A stretch of 30,603 bases of DNA from Thamnocephalis sphaerospora. Taxonomy: Eukaryota; Zoopagomycota; Zoopagomycetes; Zoopagales; Sigmoideomycetaceae. Below are positions 1-11,700 of this stretch, piece by piece; the first letter of the stretch is position 1, and each line of letters opens with the position of its first letter. The notes below the pieces were generated by a model. The model was not told the origin of the DNA, made no database searches, and saw only the letters and a list, made by a program, of their open reading frames with translations. The stretch covers positions 1 through 30,603 of the forward strand of contig KZ992566.1 of assembly GCA_003614735.1 (NCBI GenBank). Reading direction: 5' to 3'. The position numbers were made by a program, and so were the translations under genes.

Positions 1-475
1 AGCATCAGAACCGCAAGTCGGCCATGTCAATGTTGGCATCGCGAATCTATGAGCAAAAACTTCGACAAAGGTAAACCTAGACGTGCTGCTGCTACCGTAT
101 CTCGGGTACACAATGTCCGGCTATCCTTCTACTCACCATCTTTTTACTCGATAGGAGCGCTGAAAAGCAGCGACTTCATGCAGAGCAGCCAGAAAATGCA
201 TGGGGCTCTCAGATCCGCTCCTACGTTTTGCATCCGTACCAGGTAGGCGCTAAAGACACGCGGCACATTTCTGTAAGCAGCCGCTGAGCCATGTCTTGCC
301 AGATGGTCAAGGATGCACGAACGCAACATCAAACTGGAAAAGCACAGGCTGTACTGGATGGAGACTTGGACGGGTAGGTGTATTTGCACAACACATAGCC
401 CGTAAGCTCACTCCAGGTCTTTGCAGCTTTCTCAAGGCAAACATTGAACATACTGCCATCGCAGAGCCATTGTAG
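1..475 (+). CDS. Organellar class I peptide chain release factor, RF2 (PrfB)-type, C-terminal part
   Basis: This is the 3' end of a gene cut by the left window edge. Class I release factors recognise stop codons and hydrolyse peptidyl-tRNA through a GGQ loop, which would lie just outside the window. Exons are 1-70, 155-242, 303-373 and 427-475, and all junctions keep frame. The first visible residues, QHQNRKSAM, match the region just after GGQ in the family. They are followed by WGSQIRSYVLHPYQMVKD and then AVLDGDLDGF. The IRSYV...MVKD form is typical of bacterial and plastid RF2, whereas RF1 and yeast Mrf1 have an RTYN...TDHR form here. Reading into the third intron gives an alternative earlier stop at 375-377, but the spliced version restores the usual DLDxF ending. 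The protein presumably works in mitochondria, but the targeting signal is not visible. RF2 type is inferred from the C-terminus only. Confidence 0.85.
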
Positions 476-593
476 ATGCGCGATGTTGACGTTGTTATTA
501 ATGCTAGTTGATTAGAGTGGAAATATTGGCCAGCGCTGTTGGCATAAGTAATGAGCTATCCTAGCTATGTACATGTAGGAAGAGCGGTGCACA

Positions 594-1682
594 TTATTCC
601 GGCGCAATCAAGCGTGCTTGGTTAATTGCATCATCGGGCACGCCCGTCAGCAGAGTCGTGTTGTCGGCCGACTGCGTGGTGGTAAATATAGCGTGTGTTA
701 GCCTACAGTTGCGCTGGAACATGCAAGAAAGTCGCTTACCGTGACCGGACAATCAAACGACGCCATGCTGCTAATCTCTGGAAGCTGAACTTTGATGGCC
801 CCGACTTTCCAGGTGGCAAGTACAGAGTAGATGATGTGGATTGGCCGTGGCGGGTGGTTACCACGGATGCCACAACGGTCAGCCAGGTCAGCCAGCACGA
901 GACTTTTTGGATCGTCGGATTGCGAATAAGAAAGCTGGAAGGGAAAGCGAACGGTGGTTGTCTCCAGTCGTGCCACGTCCACATCGGCCACACTGCCGTT
1001 TGCCAGCAGCAGACTTGGAAGAACAGGCATGGACGCCTGGCAGAGTGTGCGTGTTGTGCGGTTAGCTGTGCCTTCCGTCTGGACGCTTTGCCGCCCATCT
1101 GCTTACCTTGACCTTGATGGAAGTAAACGAAGCGCCGATAAAATTGGGGTTGGTGATTTGGAGCAACAGGAAGAATTGGAGGATAAATCCGTTGCCGACC
1201 TGCTTGAACGGGATCGTGCCGTCTTGCGGCATCTCCACATCACCAAAGCCAATTTCCGGTGCTCGCGCCCAAAACACCACGGCCAGCACCACGACCAGCA
1301 CGACCAGCAGACCGATGCATACTCCGTATGCGCACAGTCGCGGGCAGCCGTGCTTGGTAAAGCCGCATGCATCGGCAAAGCGACTGCGCTTCCGACGACG
1401 GTGGAGGCGGCCGTCACGACCGATGGGTCCATTGGCTAGCGCTGCATCAGCCTCCAGCTCTTCCGCTTCATGGTGGTCAAGCGGAAAGGTGGCGCCGTGG
1501 CGGAGCGTCGCTGCCGTCTGCTCTGCAGCTGAGACCTCCGCAGACGGCGTCCCTGCTGGAAGCGTTGCTGCATGGCGCAGCGTGCCTGCACTCTCCACCG
1601 TTGCCACCTGGGCGTCTGTCTCTGGCGGCGCAGCGGTGGCCTTTGTCCAACGGTTCATTAGGTTGGAGAATAGCACAAACAT
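594..1682 (-). CDS. LEA-2 domain single-pass membrane protein
   Basis: The gene has three exons: 1682-1107, 1036-740 and 671-594, giving about 316 aa. The introns of 70 and 68 nt have GTAAGC donors and GCTAAC-like branch sites. The N-terminal 110 residues are Ala/Thr-rich and low-complexity with a duplicated TLRH motif, followed by a basic patch (RRRKR). One transmembrane helix follows at about residues 118-138. The C-terminal half is an LEA-2 (LEA14-like) fold, with ITNPNFIGASFTSIKV, FPFQLSY, LADRCGIRG and a closing SFDCPV. Fungal members with this helix-plus-LEA-2 layout are vacuolar or endomembrane proteins of poorly known function. The ATG at 1682 was chosen because it is the first in frame; 1658 is possible. 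It is head-to-head with the AlkD-like gene, with about 110 bp between the starts. Confidence 0.85.
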
Positions 1683-1790
1683 GACTAGCTTGAAGGACAA
1701 AGGGAGTGTGTGGGGCGGAGAATATGAGCAGGATAAGTGGGGTCTGGGTTAAATCAGCTGATGGTAGCACCTGTTTCTTGCCTTGTTCAG

Positions 1791-2720
1791 ATGACTCGTT
1801 CAAAAGTGTCAGTAGTCTCCACGGTGCAAGCGCTGGCTGCCATTGCCGACGATAAGGCGCTGGCAAGTGCGCTGGTGCGGCATCTGCGCGACATTGGCAC
1901 CGAGGCCAACCGACAGGGCATGCAGCGCTTTGGCATCAACACGGAGCGTGCTTGCGGTGTGTCTATGGCGACGCTGCGGCCGCTTGCACGCACGCTCAAG
2001 CCACCACGTCACAAGTGCGCAGAATATCTTTGGCAGAGCGGTGTGCACGAGGCACGGGTTTTGGCAACGCTGCTCTACGCGCCAGACCAGTTGACACGCA
2101 ATGCGATGGATGCGATGGTGGCCGACATAGACTCTTGGGACCTATGCGACCAAGCATGTGGCAATCTGCTGCGCCGTGTAGACACACGCTGGGAACTGGC
2201 CTATGTATGGGTGGAGCAGGAGCATGAATTTGTTCGTCGCGCTGGCTTTGCTCTTGTAGCCAGCATGGCGGCTAAAAAGGGCACAACACCGGCAGCTATG
2301 GCCATTAGCGGCACTGATGCGCAGTTTTGCGACTGGCTAAAGGGTCCAGCGCTACAGTATGCGGCTGACGAGCGAAACTTTGTCAAAAAGGCGGTGCACT
2401 GGTCCATCCGCCAAATCGGCAAACGCAACGCCGATCTATGGGTGGCAGCCATGGCTTGTGCACGTCTTTTGACGGAGCGCGAAGAGGCGGTGGCACGCTG
2501 GGTGGGCCGAGAGTCGTTGAGAGAGCTAAACACTCGAAAGCCATCTGGCGTAAAAGACGCTGCTATTACCTCGGATCTAAAGGCAGAGCGTGGCCAGTCG
2601 GTGTTGGACACACCGCGCAAGCACAAGCGCGTCCTTTCATCGGAGGAAACATCATCCGCACAGCCGCTAGAAACAAGTGCTATGCCGGGTGTGAGGCGCT
2701 CAACGAGGTGCAAACGCTAG
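1791..2720 (+). CDS. AlkD-like DNA alkylation repair protein (HEAT-like glycosylase family)
   Basis: An intronless reading frame of about 309 aa. The sequence fits the DNA alkylation repair family (AlkD, COG4912), all-helical HEAT-like proteins that excise bulky or cationic alkylated bases without flipping them. The family hallmark is DSWDLCDQACGNLLRR, and other matching segments are WELAYVW, FVRRAGFALVAS and RNFVKKAVHWSIRQIGKRN. After about residue 255 the protein departs from the bacterial core and ends in a basic tail (PRKHKRVL, TRCKR) that could serve as a nuclear signal. The ATG at 1791 starts MTRSKVSV. An in-frame ATG at 1761 is also available, and the bases before 1791 (TTGTTCAG) resemble a 3' splice site, so a leader intron is possible. 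Its stop lies only 35 bp from the stop of the convergent deaminase gene. Confidence 0.85.
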   Translation: MTRSKVSVVSTVQALAAIADDKALASALVRHLRDIGTEANRQGMQRFGINTERACGVSMATLRPLARTLKPPRHKCAEYLWQSGVHEARVLATLLYAPDQLTRNAMDAMVADIDSWDLCDQACGNLLRRVDTRWELAYVWVEQEHEFVRRAGFALVASMAAKKGTTPAAMAISGTDAQFCDWLKGPALQYAADERNFVKKAVHWSIRQIGKRNADLWVAAMACARLLTEREEAVARWVGRESLRELNTRKPSGVKDAAITSDLKAERGQSVLDTPRKHKRVLSSEETSSAQPLETSAMPGVRRSTRCKR

Positions 2721-2755
2721 ACTGCTGGCATTTATTGCGTATATACAGTCCAAGG

Positions 2756-3516
2756 TTACGCGTCTGGTGCTAGGGCCACCGCCTTTATCTCAATGAGCAG
2801 GCGATTGGGCGGCTTGCACGGCAGCTGCTTGACTGCCACTGTAGTGCGCGTTGGACCTGACGCATTAAAGTAAGCGTTAGTACTGATGTGCCTGTGCACA
2901 GACCAGCAGTGCTTACCTGTCTCTGCATCAAAGTACTGGTTGTAGACCTGCAACAAACGTTAGTCATGGCCAGCGCTGTTGCTGTATGCGCTGCAACCAC
3001 CAACCTGGTTGAAGCCGTCGTAGTCGGCCATGTCCACCAGGAATACGGTCAGATCCACAACGTGTGCCAGCGATGCGCCAGCTTCGTTCAGAATGGCTTT
3101 GAGGCTAGATGGCGTCGTGCATCAGACCGACGGCATCTTGAGCGCGTCACTTGCGCGTGGCTTACTTTTCCAGAATCGCGCGAGTTTGCGCACTAATATC
3201 CAGGGCCCAGGTGCCATCCTCGCGCTGCGTTGCCTAGCAAAGCACCACGCATGTCAGCATCATGCCTGCTCTACGACAGTATGCGCGATTACGTACTCCT
3301 TCGTAGCTGGCAGTTCACATACGCAGGTAGCATGCGCAGCACAGGCTGTTAGCGTGCTGACATGCGCTGCAGCGCACCAGTGTCTTACGTATTATCTGGC
3401 CGGCGCGATGAGATGCCCGACACGTAAATGTAGGGACCAGCACGACGCGCGTGCGGATAGTGGGCGAGAGAGCCGGCACGGTCGCCGACAATGTAAGCTT
3501 GGCCGTTCACAGACAT
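2756..3516 (-). CDS. 2-aminomuconate deaminase, RidA/YjgF/UK114 family
   Basis: Six exons (3516-3389, 3306-3297, 3233-3166, 3104-3005, 2947-2917, 2856-2756) encode 145 aa. The reaction is hydrolytic deamination of 2-aminomuconate to 4-oxalocrotonate in the oxidative branch of tryptophan/kynurenine breakdown. The spliced protein follows bacterial AmnD/NbaF closely: YPHARRAGPYIYVSGISSRR at the start, LDISAQTRAIL and FLVDMADYDGFNQVYNQYF in the middle, and GPTRTTVAVKQLP plus LLIEIKAVAL at the end. The SGxSSRRPDN signature separates this subgroup from generic RidA imine deaminases, and the Arg in GPTRTTV is the family's substrate-binding arginine. Exon 2 is a 10-nt microexon between a GTAAGA intron and a GTACGT intron. 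The intron at 3004-2948 has an unusual GTTGGT donor. ACMSD, two steps earlier in the pathway, lies in the same window. The family assignment is firm; the specific substrate is inferred. Confidence 0.88.
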
Positions 3517-3954
3517 GATGAGGCGGAGGAAAGACAGGCAGTTGGACGCGTCATAGACTGCACAGCGTGTGGCCCAACTTGAAAGCACCCTTTATAAATG
3601 AACGCGCAACAAAGACCAGCTTCTTTATTATTTCAGACTACATGTCGGCCGGTGTCAACAGTCGGCCAGATCGCTCGAGACTCGACCGCTCAATCACCTA
3701 GCGCCGCAGACCGTCGCCGTTGCTCAAGTATCTGGAGTAGTGAGCTTGGCCGACGACGACTGCGTGGGATTGCTATGCGCACCGTCATATAGGACAGCAG
3801 CACTGGTGGAGAGTGTCCATGCTTGTTCTATAGATGCGGGGTGAAGAAGCCGCGGCTGCTGGTGTGGCGTCATCCACGCGGCTCTTGCTGCCACTGCCAC
3901 CCACGTGACGTTGCTCCTTTTCTCGCCGCCACATCGCTCATAACGACGCTTACC
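3517..3954. promoter_or_regulatory. Divergent intergenic region between deaminase and VPS23
   Basis: This 438-bp gap separates two head-to-head genes and holds no convincing coding sequence. A perfect CACGTG E-box (bHLH-type site) sits at 3902-3907, about 50 bp before the VPS23 start. A run of TATAAAT-like sequence (TTTATAAATG) lies at 3591-3600, about 75 bp upstream of the deaminase start. Both are simple motif matches and could occur by chance. Confidence 0.35.
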
Positions 3955-5536
3955 ATGAGTTTACCTGCTGCTGGCGCTGCGCATCTACCAAGGCTAGTGC
4001 AGCATGTAAGCGGCCTGACGCTATGCAGGGTCGCGAATGCACAGGCTGACTTTGCAAGGCAGTATGCGCACAGCGAGCAGGTACAGGCGCACGCCAGTGC
4101 ACTGGCAGCACGCTATCCCACATTAGTGCCACAGCCTGGTGGTCAAGGTATGCTTGGACGCTAGGCCAAAGTCGCTCTGGTGGCTGACTTGCGATGGCTG
4201 TAGCGGATACGCCGCTGTGCTTTCGGGGCACCATACCCATTACCTTCCATGGCCAGACCTACCACATCCCGCTGGGTATCTGGCTACCGAGCGCTTATCC
4301 GGATCAAGCGCCAAATGTTTTTGTTCTACCCACCGAACGGATGGCGGTGCGCACGGGATCATGCGTAGATGCCGGTGGGCATGTTGTTCATCCGTATCTT
4401 GCTGTGTGGACAGAGCGTGCCAACGTGAGTGGTGCTGTGGCCTCCTGGACGAATGCACACCATAGGCTGATCTAGTCATACTGCGGCAGGTGGATCTTGT
4501 TCAGCTGTGTGACATGCTGCAAACGTCGTTTAGCCAGGAGCCACCGGTCTACGCATGCGGCACATCGGCGGAGGCAACCGGCAGTGACATCGTTCCTGCT
4601 GCGACAGGTCCAGTGCAGGATCCGTTTACGCAGGCACCACGCGTAGAGGGCCCGCTTGATTATCGCGCAATCTTTGGCAATAGTGGTGATGCTGGTGGCC
4701 AAGGCAGCCTGCGGGCTACAAGTAACAGTGGCCTATCACCGGCTTCGGTAAGAGGGCGCGGTAGAAGCGCACTCTTTTGCATGCTGATGGTATTTGGTGT
4801 TGCTAGAGAACGCACCAGCAGTTGCTGGAGACAGTACGGGAAAAGCTTAGAGAAAGACTGGCCGTGTTTCGAGCCGACACCAGCGAGCGCGTCAATCGTG
4901 TCCTGGCGGATAACGCCAAGCTGACCGAAAGTGAACGCACCATTGATGCGGCACATGCGCGGCTCATTAGTGTTGAGGTGGGAAGTTGCGCTGTCTGTTA
5001 TGCAGCTTGCCATGCTCAGGTCTGCATACCTTTGTCCGCTACATCTAGGCCGAGTTGGACGAAGAACTGGGCGAGCTATTAGCAAAGGCGCGTGAATTGG
5101 CGGCAGCGACAGACAAGCTAGCTTCAGAGCCCGACTTTGCCAGTGATGAGCTTATTCGTGGGCAGCTTCCTATACACACACAGTAAGAGATAGCTACCAT
5201 CTAGCTGTGCTGTGGCAGACGAAGGCTGATATAATTTTGCATCAGAATCTTTGATCTGACAGCCAAGGAGCACGCCATTGACGATACGATCGATCAGCTG
5301 TCGACAGCATTACGACGCGGTGGCGTGGAGCTTGCTACCTTTCTGAAGGTATGTGGTGATGCTGATGATATGAGTGCACTCACAATAGTAGTGCTCAAAC
5401 TATGCCCTGCTCACACATCTCTGGCGGCGTCTTTTGTGTATCTGCAAAGATTGTGCGCCGGCTTGCGCGTGAGCAATTCATGTGCAAGGCACTCCTCGCC
5501 AAGGCACGTAAAAACGCCAGACTTGATTCGATATAG
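3955..5536 (+). CDS. VPS23: Vps23/TSG101, ESCRT-I ubiquitin-binding subunit
   Basis: Eight exons (3955-4005, 4063-4147, 4204-4424, 4490-4747, 4807-4977, 5049-5182, 5246-5348, 5450-5536) give about 369 aa. The protein sorts ubiquitinated cargo into multivesicular bodies on endosomes as part of ESCRT-I. Residues 18-125 form the UEV domain (RYPTLVPQ, FRGTIPITFHGQTYHIPLGI, HPYLAVW, then DLVQLCDMLQTSFSQEPPVY). About 80 residues of low-complexity linker follow, then a coiled coil rich in Glu/Arg, and a C-terminal steadiness box (AIDDTIDQLSTALRRGGVEL, VRRLAREQFMCKALL). At 369 aa it is compact, mainly because of the short linker. The first intron (57 nt) has no in-frame stop, so retention would add 19 residues. 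The acceptor at 4806 is uncertain; nearby AGs at 4818 and 4821 are also in frame. Confidence 0.92.
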
Positions 5537-5744
5537 CAGTACCGCTCCCACTCGTCGACGTTGCGAGTGGCAATGTAGTAAATAAGACTTTGCTTGCCCA
5601 GTTTACCGAAAAAACGTTTAGATTGATGATCGACAGACACAAGTGCGCTTAAACGGCAGATATGCAGATGTTGTAGCTTTCCCGACAAAAGCGTCACCGC
5701 TACTACAAGCAATGCCACATTTCCTGCATCCTGACGTAGCACAT

Positions 5745-8700
5745 TTACGCGTAGTAGGAGGGGGACACAAGGAGGTCCATCAGCTGCTCCAGCTGATCCT
5801 CACTAAACTTGCGGCTATCCTCATGCCACGTGTCTTGATGCGTCCGCTTAAAGTCCGAGAATGCCTTGCGCACCGTTGATCTGACGGGCTCCGGGTCTGC
5901 TAGACAGTGGGAAAGACGCAGCATGATCTCGGGCATCCAAGCTGGCACCTCGTAGGGAAAGGCCATTACCATGCTAACCAAACCAAGGACGCCTGCATGC
6001 CGCTGAAGGAGCACGCGCGCAGCTTCGTCTTCATCTGCAGACGATGTCGGGGCAGGGTTCGCACGGTCGCGCTTGCGACGACGCTTCACTTGATGCTCGT
6101 CCAGAAGCTCGATACACCGCACCTGTAGCGTGTTGATGGTCTCACGTTCCGAGCAGCGGATCAGACCGGAAAGCGTGCCGGCCGCGGCAACGCGTACCTA
6201 CAGGAGATGTTTGACACTGCGTTAGCAACTGGACTTGAACACCATGCGCAGCGTAGGGTGATATGTACCTCCAGCTGTGAGTCGCGGAGAACCGCTACAA
6301 TACGCTCCATCATCTGACCAGTCTGCTGTCTGTCCAGCATAAACAACTGGTTGAAGAAGAAGACTTGCAGCAGCGGCAAAACTCGTCCACGAATATGCCA
6401 CGACTTGCTTTCGGAAATGATGCAAAGCAGCACGTTGGCCACGCGCGGGGTCATGGCTGGCGGGTACGGGTAGTTGACGACATAGCGGAGCACACTGGTA
6501 GCCCGTGCTTGCAGGTCACGGTCGTCGTTGATGTCCTGCATGCGGAACAGCTCCGGAAGTGCTTGCAGAATGCACGGCAGCATGGAATGGCCGCCAAGCT
6601 GTCGCGCGCCGCTACTGAGCCACTGTAGGACTGGTTCAAGAACAGTGGAAGCGCCGGTCAGCCTACGCACACATGCTCAGGTTAGATGTAACGCACTGGC
6701 ACTTGCCTGTCTTGCTTGCATTGGTGTAGTCCGAGGCACCGGCTGCAACGGGTCGGCGTTCAGCATGCCAACTATTCAAATGCACCAGTATGCCGTCCAT
6801 GATGGCACGGCAGTCATTTCCATCCTCTTGGGGTTCCGACATGCTGCCGCCATCCTCTCGGTCATGGGCCAAACGTGCCGCTGATGAGGCAAATGGCTTT
6901 GAAATGTGTAGACGCAGCAGTTCGTGTATCGTGCGGCCTATTTCATTGCGAACTTGCTCGTATGGATGCTGAATGTTGTCGGCCATCTGAGCTAGTAGCT
7001 GCTGAGTATGCATGCGCAGTGTCCATGAGCCGGTAGACAGCAGCGTGCGCGCCAGAGTGATCATTCTAAGCTCGGCAAACACAGACGACGAGTCGGAATC
7101 AAAGCGAACATCTCGCAATAGCAAATGTACAAGCGGGAGGATACGACGGGGATCACGGTTGTGCTACGTTAGGAGTGACGCCATGTAGAGCAAGGTTAGT
7201 TGTCGGCTCGGAATATAATGCATGGATGCATACTTACGCAGCAGAATCCAATGCACTTGTCCCAGTGAGGCAGTGTTTCTGGAGTCGAGTTATCGATCGC
7301 CTGGCGAAGCAAAGGCAGTAGTGCATCCCATAGCCGAGCGCGTGAGGTGCTGGGCCAGTGCTTGCTGCCAGCAATCAGTCCGGCCACTAGCTCGGCTGCG
7401 GCACGCTGGTAGCGGTTTTCATCGGTAGTCTGGCACAGTTTCGTGACCACGGGAAGTGCCGCGTCCAGTACCGACACGCCAAACTGCTCCGCTGCCAGCT
7501 TATACAGCAACGCCACCCTCTGCGTAAACCGTTCCTCTCCACCACGGCTGCGCTCTTCTGCAGCAAACTTGGAGACGCGCTCCCAAAATTCCGGACTGCG
7601 AAATGCGTCTCGCAGCGTTTCTCGGCACGCGTCGGACTCGGTGTCCACTGCCGCTGGGTACTGTGCTTCGTCTCCGGACCGGTACACTGCCATGGTCTTT
7701 GGCCAAATATGCAGTCCAACATAGCCCTTGTCTTGCAGTGGCCTGCAATGCTCAAAACAGTCAGGTGCGGCAATGCACAGTCAAGCTAGCATACTACTTA
7801 CCATTCTTTCGTCTTGCCCGCATCCAGAGCATTGTGCGCGTACTGTTCGGTAAAGTTGTCCGGAAGTGGTGACGGTAGCGTGATGGTGTACTTGAGCGGA
7901 TGGCCACCCTTTGCCAACTGGCGCTGCTTCAGCAGGCAGAGCAGGCGCACCATCAGTATCGCCGATATCAGGCGCGATCCCTGCAGGTCCGACACAAGAT
8001 AGGTCACGGCAACCTTGGCCGTGTCCGCAGACGGCGGAATATCTGGACGCTGCATCGTGTGCAAGAGTTGAATGGCAATTGCTTGGAATAGCGTCTGGAA
8101 GCCATTGGACAGTACTGTCGATCCCAGCGCATCAATTGTGGCCTTGCGTGCTTTGTCAAGTCGGGTCGTGTACTCTACAGCGTAGCGATTGGCATCTTCG
8201 CGCCAGGCCGAGTCTACGTTGAGGGAATTCGCTGCTGTTGACAAATCATGTGCATACGCCCTGACTTGGCTGCTTTCTATCACCGATGCAGCACGTCCCG
8301 GACGCCTCAATGACAGCACGGTAAATGTGCGCATCACTTGCTTTTGTACGCTAGGCTTGGTCTTGCGCTGAGCGATATTGAGCGCCTCTGCAATGCGCGG
8401 CAGGTTCTTTCGGCTAGTAGCAAGGCATCGCAACAGTGTCCGCTCTTGAAGTGTATAATACACGCCTTTGAGTGCCGACTCGGGGATGTCTGTAGAAAGC
8501 AGAGGTCGCACACATTCGTATAAGCAAAGCGACTCTGTAAGCCATGCCAATCGGCTATATCTCACTCACCGGGATCGACCGCCATGTCTACCAACTTGTC
8601 GACGGCACGAACCACCAGGTGCGGGTAGGCACGCAGAATGGCGCTAAGCGCACCTTGCGCGACCCTGAAAACCCATGTAAGCACACAATAGGCTATGCTT

Positions 8701-11700
8701 ATAAACAGCCGCTCAACACTTACTTTCGCGTTGCCGAATATGAACTGGTCGCGCAACGCAGCACGTCATCAACCAATGTTTTGTGTATTGGCAATAGCGG
8801 CGCCTGATTCAGGTTGTAGAACAGGCGACGCAAATGGTACGTCAACAGGCGCTCCACTACATTCAAGATTAGATCGTGAGCTGCGGTTAGCAAGCAAGCA
8901 AGCATGCGCGCACACCGTCCTTGGACTCACCCAAAACCGGGCGCGGATACAATTTGCGGCCTAAGGGAAGGGCAAACATGGCTCGCATTGTGCGGTAGCG
9001 CCGTTTCATCGACGAATAGGTGTTTGAATCGCATCCGTGATCGGCAATGATGGTGGCAGTCATCTCAAGCGCATTCTTGACACAATCCACCGAACTTTCG
9101 CGATGCTCAAGTAGCGTGGACAATAGCTGATGAAGCATCCGAAGGGCCTTGTGTCTCATACGCCGATACTCGATTAGTCGCGGGTCCTGCTCGTCAAACA
9201 GTGCGTATCCTGCCACAATTGGTCGAGGAACGTCTTCGCGCTCACGCATCCTTTTGCGTAGGCTATCCCATTCGGCGTCGCCCTCCTTGTCGTCGTCGTC
9301 GTCTATTTCCATAGCGTCACAGTCCTTGCCAGCATTGTCGTTTTGGTCATCGAGCATTGTCGCACCATCGTTGGCTGTCATTTCGTTGATGCCTTCGAGG
9401 AAATGGCGCAGAATCACCAGCCGCTGCTCTGCTTCTTCGACCAGGTCACGCTCGGAACCCCCTTTCTTGCACAGCTTGGCGCTGATTTCCGTCAGCCTAT
9501 CGACGGATGTGTCAAAGAATTCGCGCAATAGCTCCAGGGCAAAGTCGATCTCCTCGCTTGTCGGCACATGCCATTCAACCTTCAGATCGGTGAGCGTGTC
9601 AAGCTTGTGCCAGTGCATATGGTGCTCATCCATGTAGCCTGTTTACAAAGAGATGGAGTAAGTTTGATGTGCTCTGCCCGGCAGCATAGCCATGCAGTAC
9701 CATCGCGTGCCAGTATTCTGCAAAACTTACTTTGGTTGTTGCGCATTTGTGCATTTTCGCTGTGACAATCAAATGTCCAGTGCGTGGTGAGACCGCTCAC
9801 AAATCCTCGCAGCATTTCGGCAAACAAGGTTACAGAACGCTTGGTACGGCAGGAGGCGGCCATCTCACGGAAAATGGCCAGCAGTGCGGCACGGTGTGGA
9901 AGCGCATGCGCGCCGGATCTCTCCAGGACGCTAGCTAGCAGTATCTGGTACCAGTGAAGACCAGCATCAGAGTGCTCGCTATGGCCACGCGACCCGGCAC
10001 CATAGCTGATCTCCTCTCGAATCTGATCGCAGCAGAGCTGAATGACGAGTGGAAGCGTGTTGGCAGGAGATGTATCAACTGCCGCTTGGCACAGCTTGCC
10101 AAGGTTGCGCGCAGCGTTTGCCTGCACAACGCCTCGAGCATGCGAGAGCAGCTGGCCAAATACCACTTGGTGCTGTTCTGGCGACAGCTGCGCGAAAAGC
10201 GCTTGTGCTGCCGTTATAACCGAGTATGTCATCCAACCGGGCGAAGCGTCCGTGTGACCACCTCCACCGCTGTGATCGATTTTCTCCGATGCACTTTCCA
10301 GCACGGCAATGGCGCGCGCCAGGAATTGGATGGCCCACGCCTCCATGTCCAGCGTAGCGGCCTTGCAGTACCCGTCTTCCGCAGCACGATCAACGACCTG
10401 ATCTTCCTCGGTCATTTCCATTGCAGTGCCGTCCCAAATAAAACCGAGTGCATCACCGCCTAGCTCTCGGAGTGGCACGCCTGTCAGCACGTTGAAGATA
10501 AACCAGGCGGTAATGGAACACTTTTGCGGGTCGTTTGGATCCAGTCCAGGCAGTGTGAGCTGCAACAGCGATGACAGATACTTGCCACCGGCTGGGTAGT
10601 GTTCGCGAGACAAGAGCGGCCGAGCAAGCAACGTCAGGCTCTGAATCATGCTGCGGGTGCGGTGCGTCTCCGTAAGCGACTCGAGCGAAGGGACAATGCG
10701 ACCAAGTATAGAAGGCAGAATGGCAGCCGGGTCAATCCAGCTGGCATAGCGTACAGCTACTTGCGCCGAGTTGATAGAAAATGGATCCTTGGAAAAGATT
10801 GCCAGCATAATTGCTGGGCGCAGTGCTTCGATAATGCGCCGACGCATAGGTGCAGTCAGGCGGGCTGCCTCTGGAATGCAGTAGCGCTCCGTGTCGGCTT
10901 CCATGCGCATACGACGCAGAAGCTGACTCGTGGTGTGCTCCAGGATGGAAGTCAGGAGCGGTGCCCACCAGCCGTGATTGGACGGGTGAAAGTAGGACTC
11001 GAGAGCCCGAATCAGCTTCTCCAGCCGATGGATACCAAGAGGCATACCGTCGCTTGGATCGCATTCAGACGTCCGGATACTCCAGATGATCAGACGGCCA
11101 TACACTGACGCACCCTGCGTGTCGTATACCGCAGCAATACGTGAGCCATGGCTATTGCACGCATGCCGCGACACTAGCGCCAAAACTTACCACTTTCCTC
11201 ATCATACCTAGGTTGAGCGGGCCAAACCGATAGAGACTTGCGCTGTCCTGCGGACCAGTCACGCCCACAGGCACCTGGCAAGTGCGCAGCAGAATACCAA
11301 ACACCCAGTCCATCCAGGTATCACGGAACAGTGGCGCCTCATAGGTCACATGCGTTTCGGCAACGCGGCTAATCAGGTCCAACGATATCTCACACCATTC
11401 CACGGATCGGCTCATGGTTGTCCAAAGGTTGAACATGGTGGGGAGCCACGTTACTGCCTGGCCGTCAACCGGCTCTACCGGGAGGAGGCGGCCAAGCCAC
11501 GTCATTGCATCGAACGCTACATTGTGCTGCTTGATTTGAATAGGCGGCAAAAACTCGTCCAGTATCTCCTGTGTTGCATCGGCCGGAAAGAAGCGTTGCG
11601 AAATCAGAGCCAATCTCACTATTTGGTCAGACTTTGCGCCCTCGTCGGGAGACGACCATTTGCTGCGCTTTTGGCTCAGGTGGGCGTGCAGCTTCTCATA

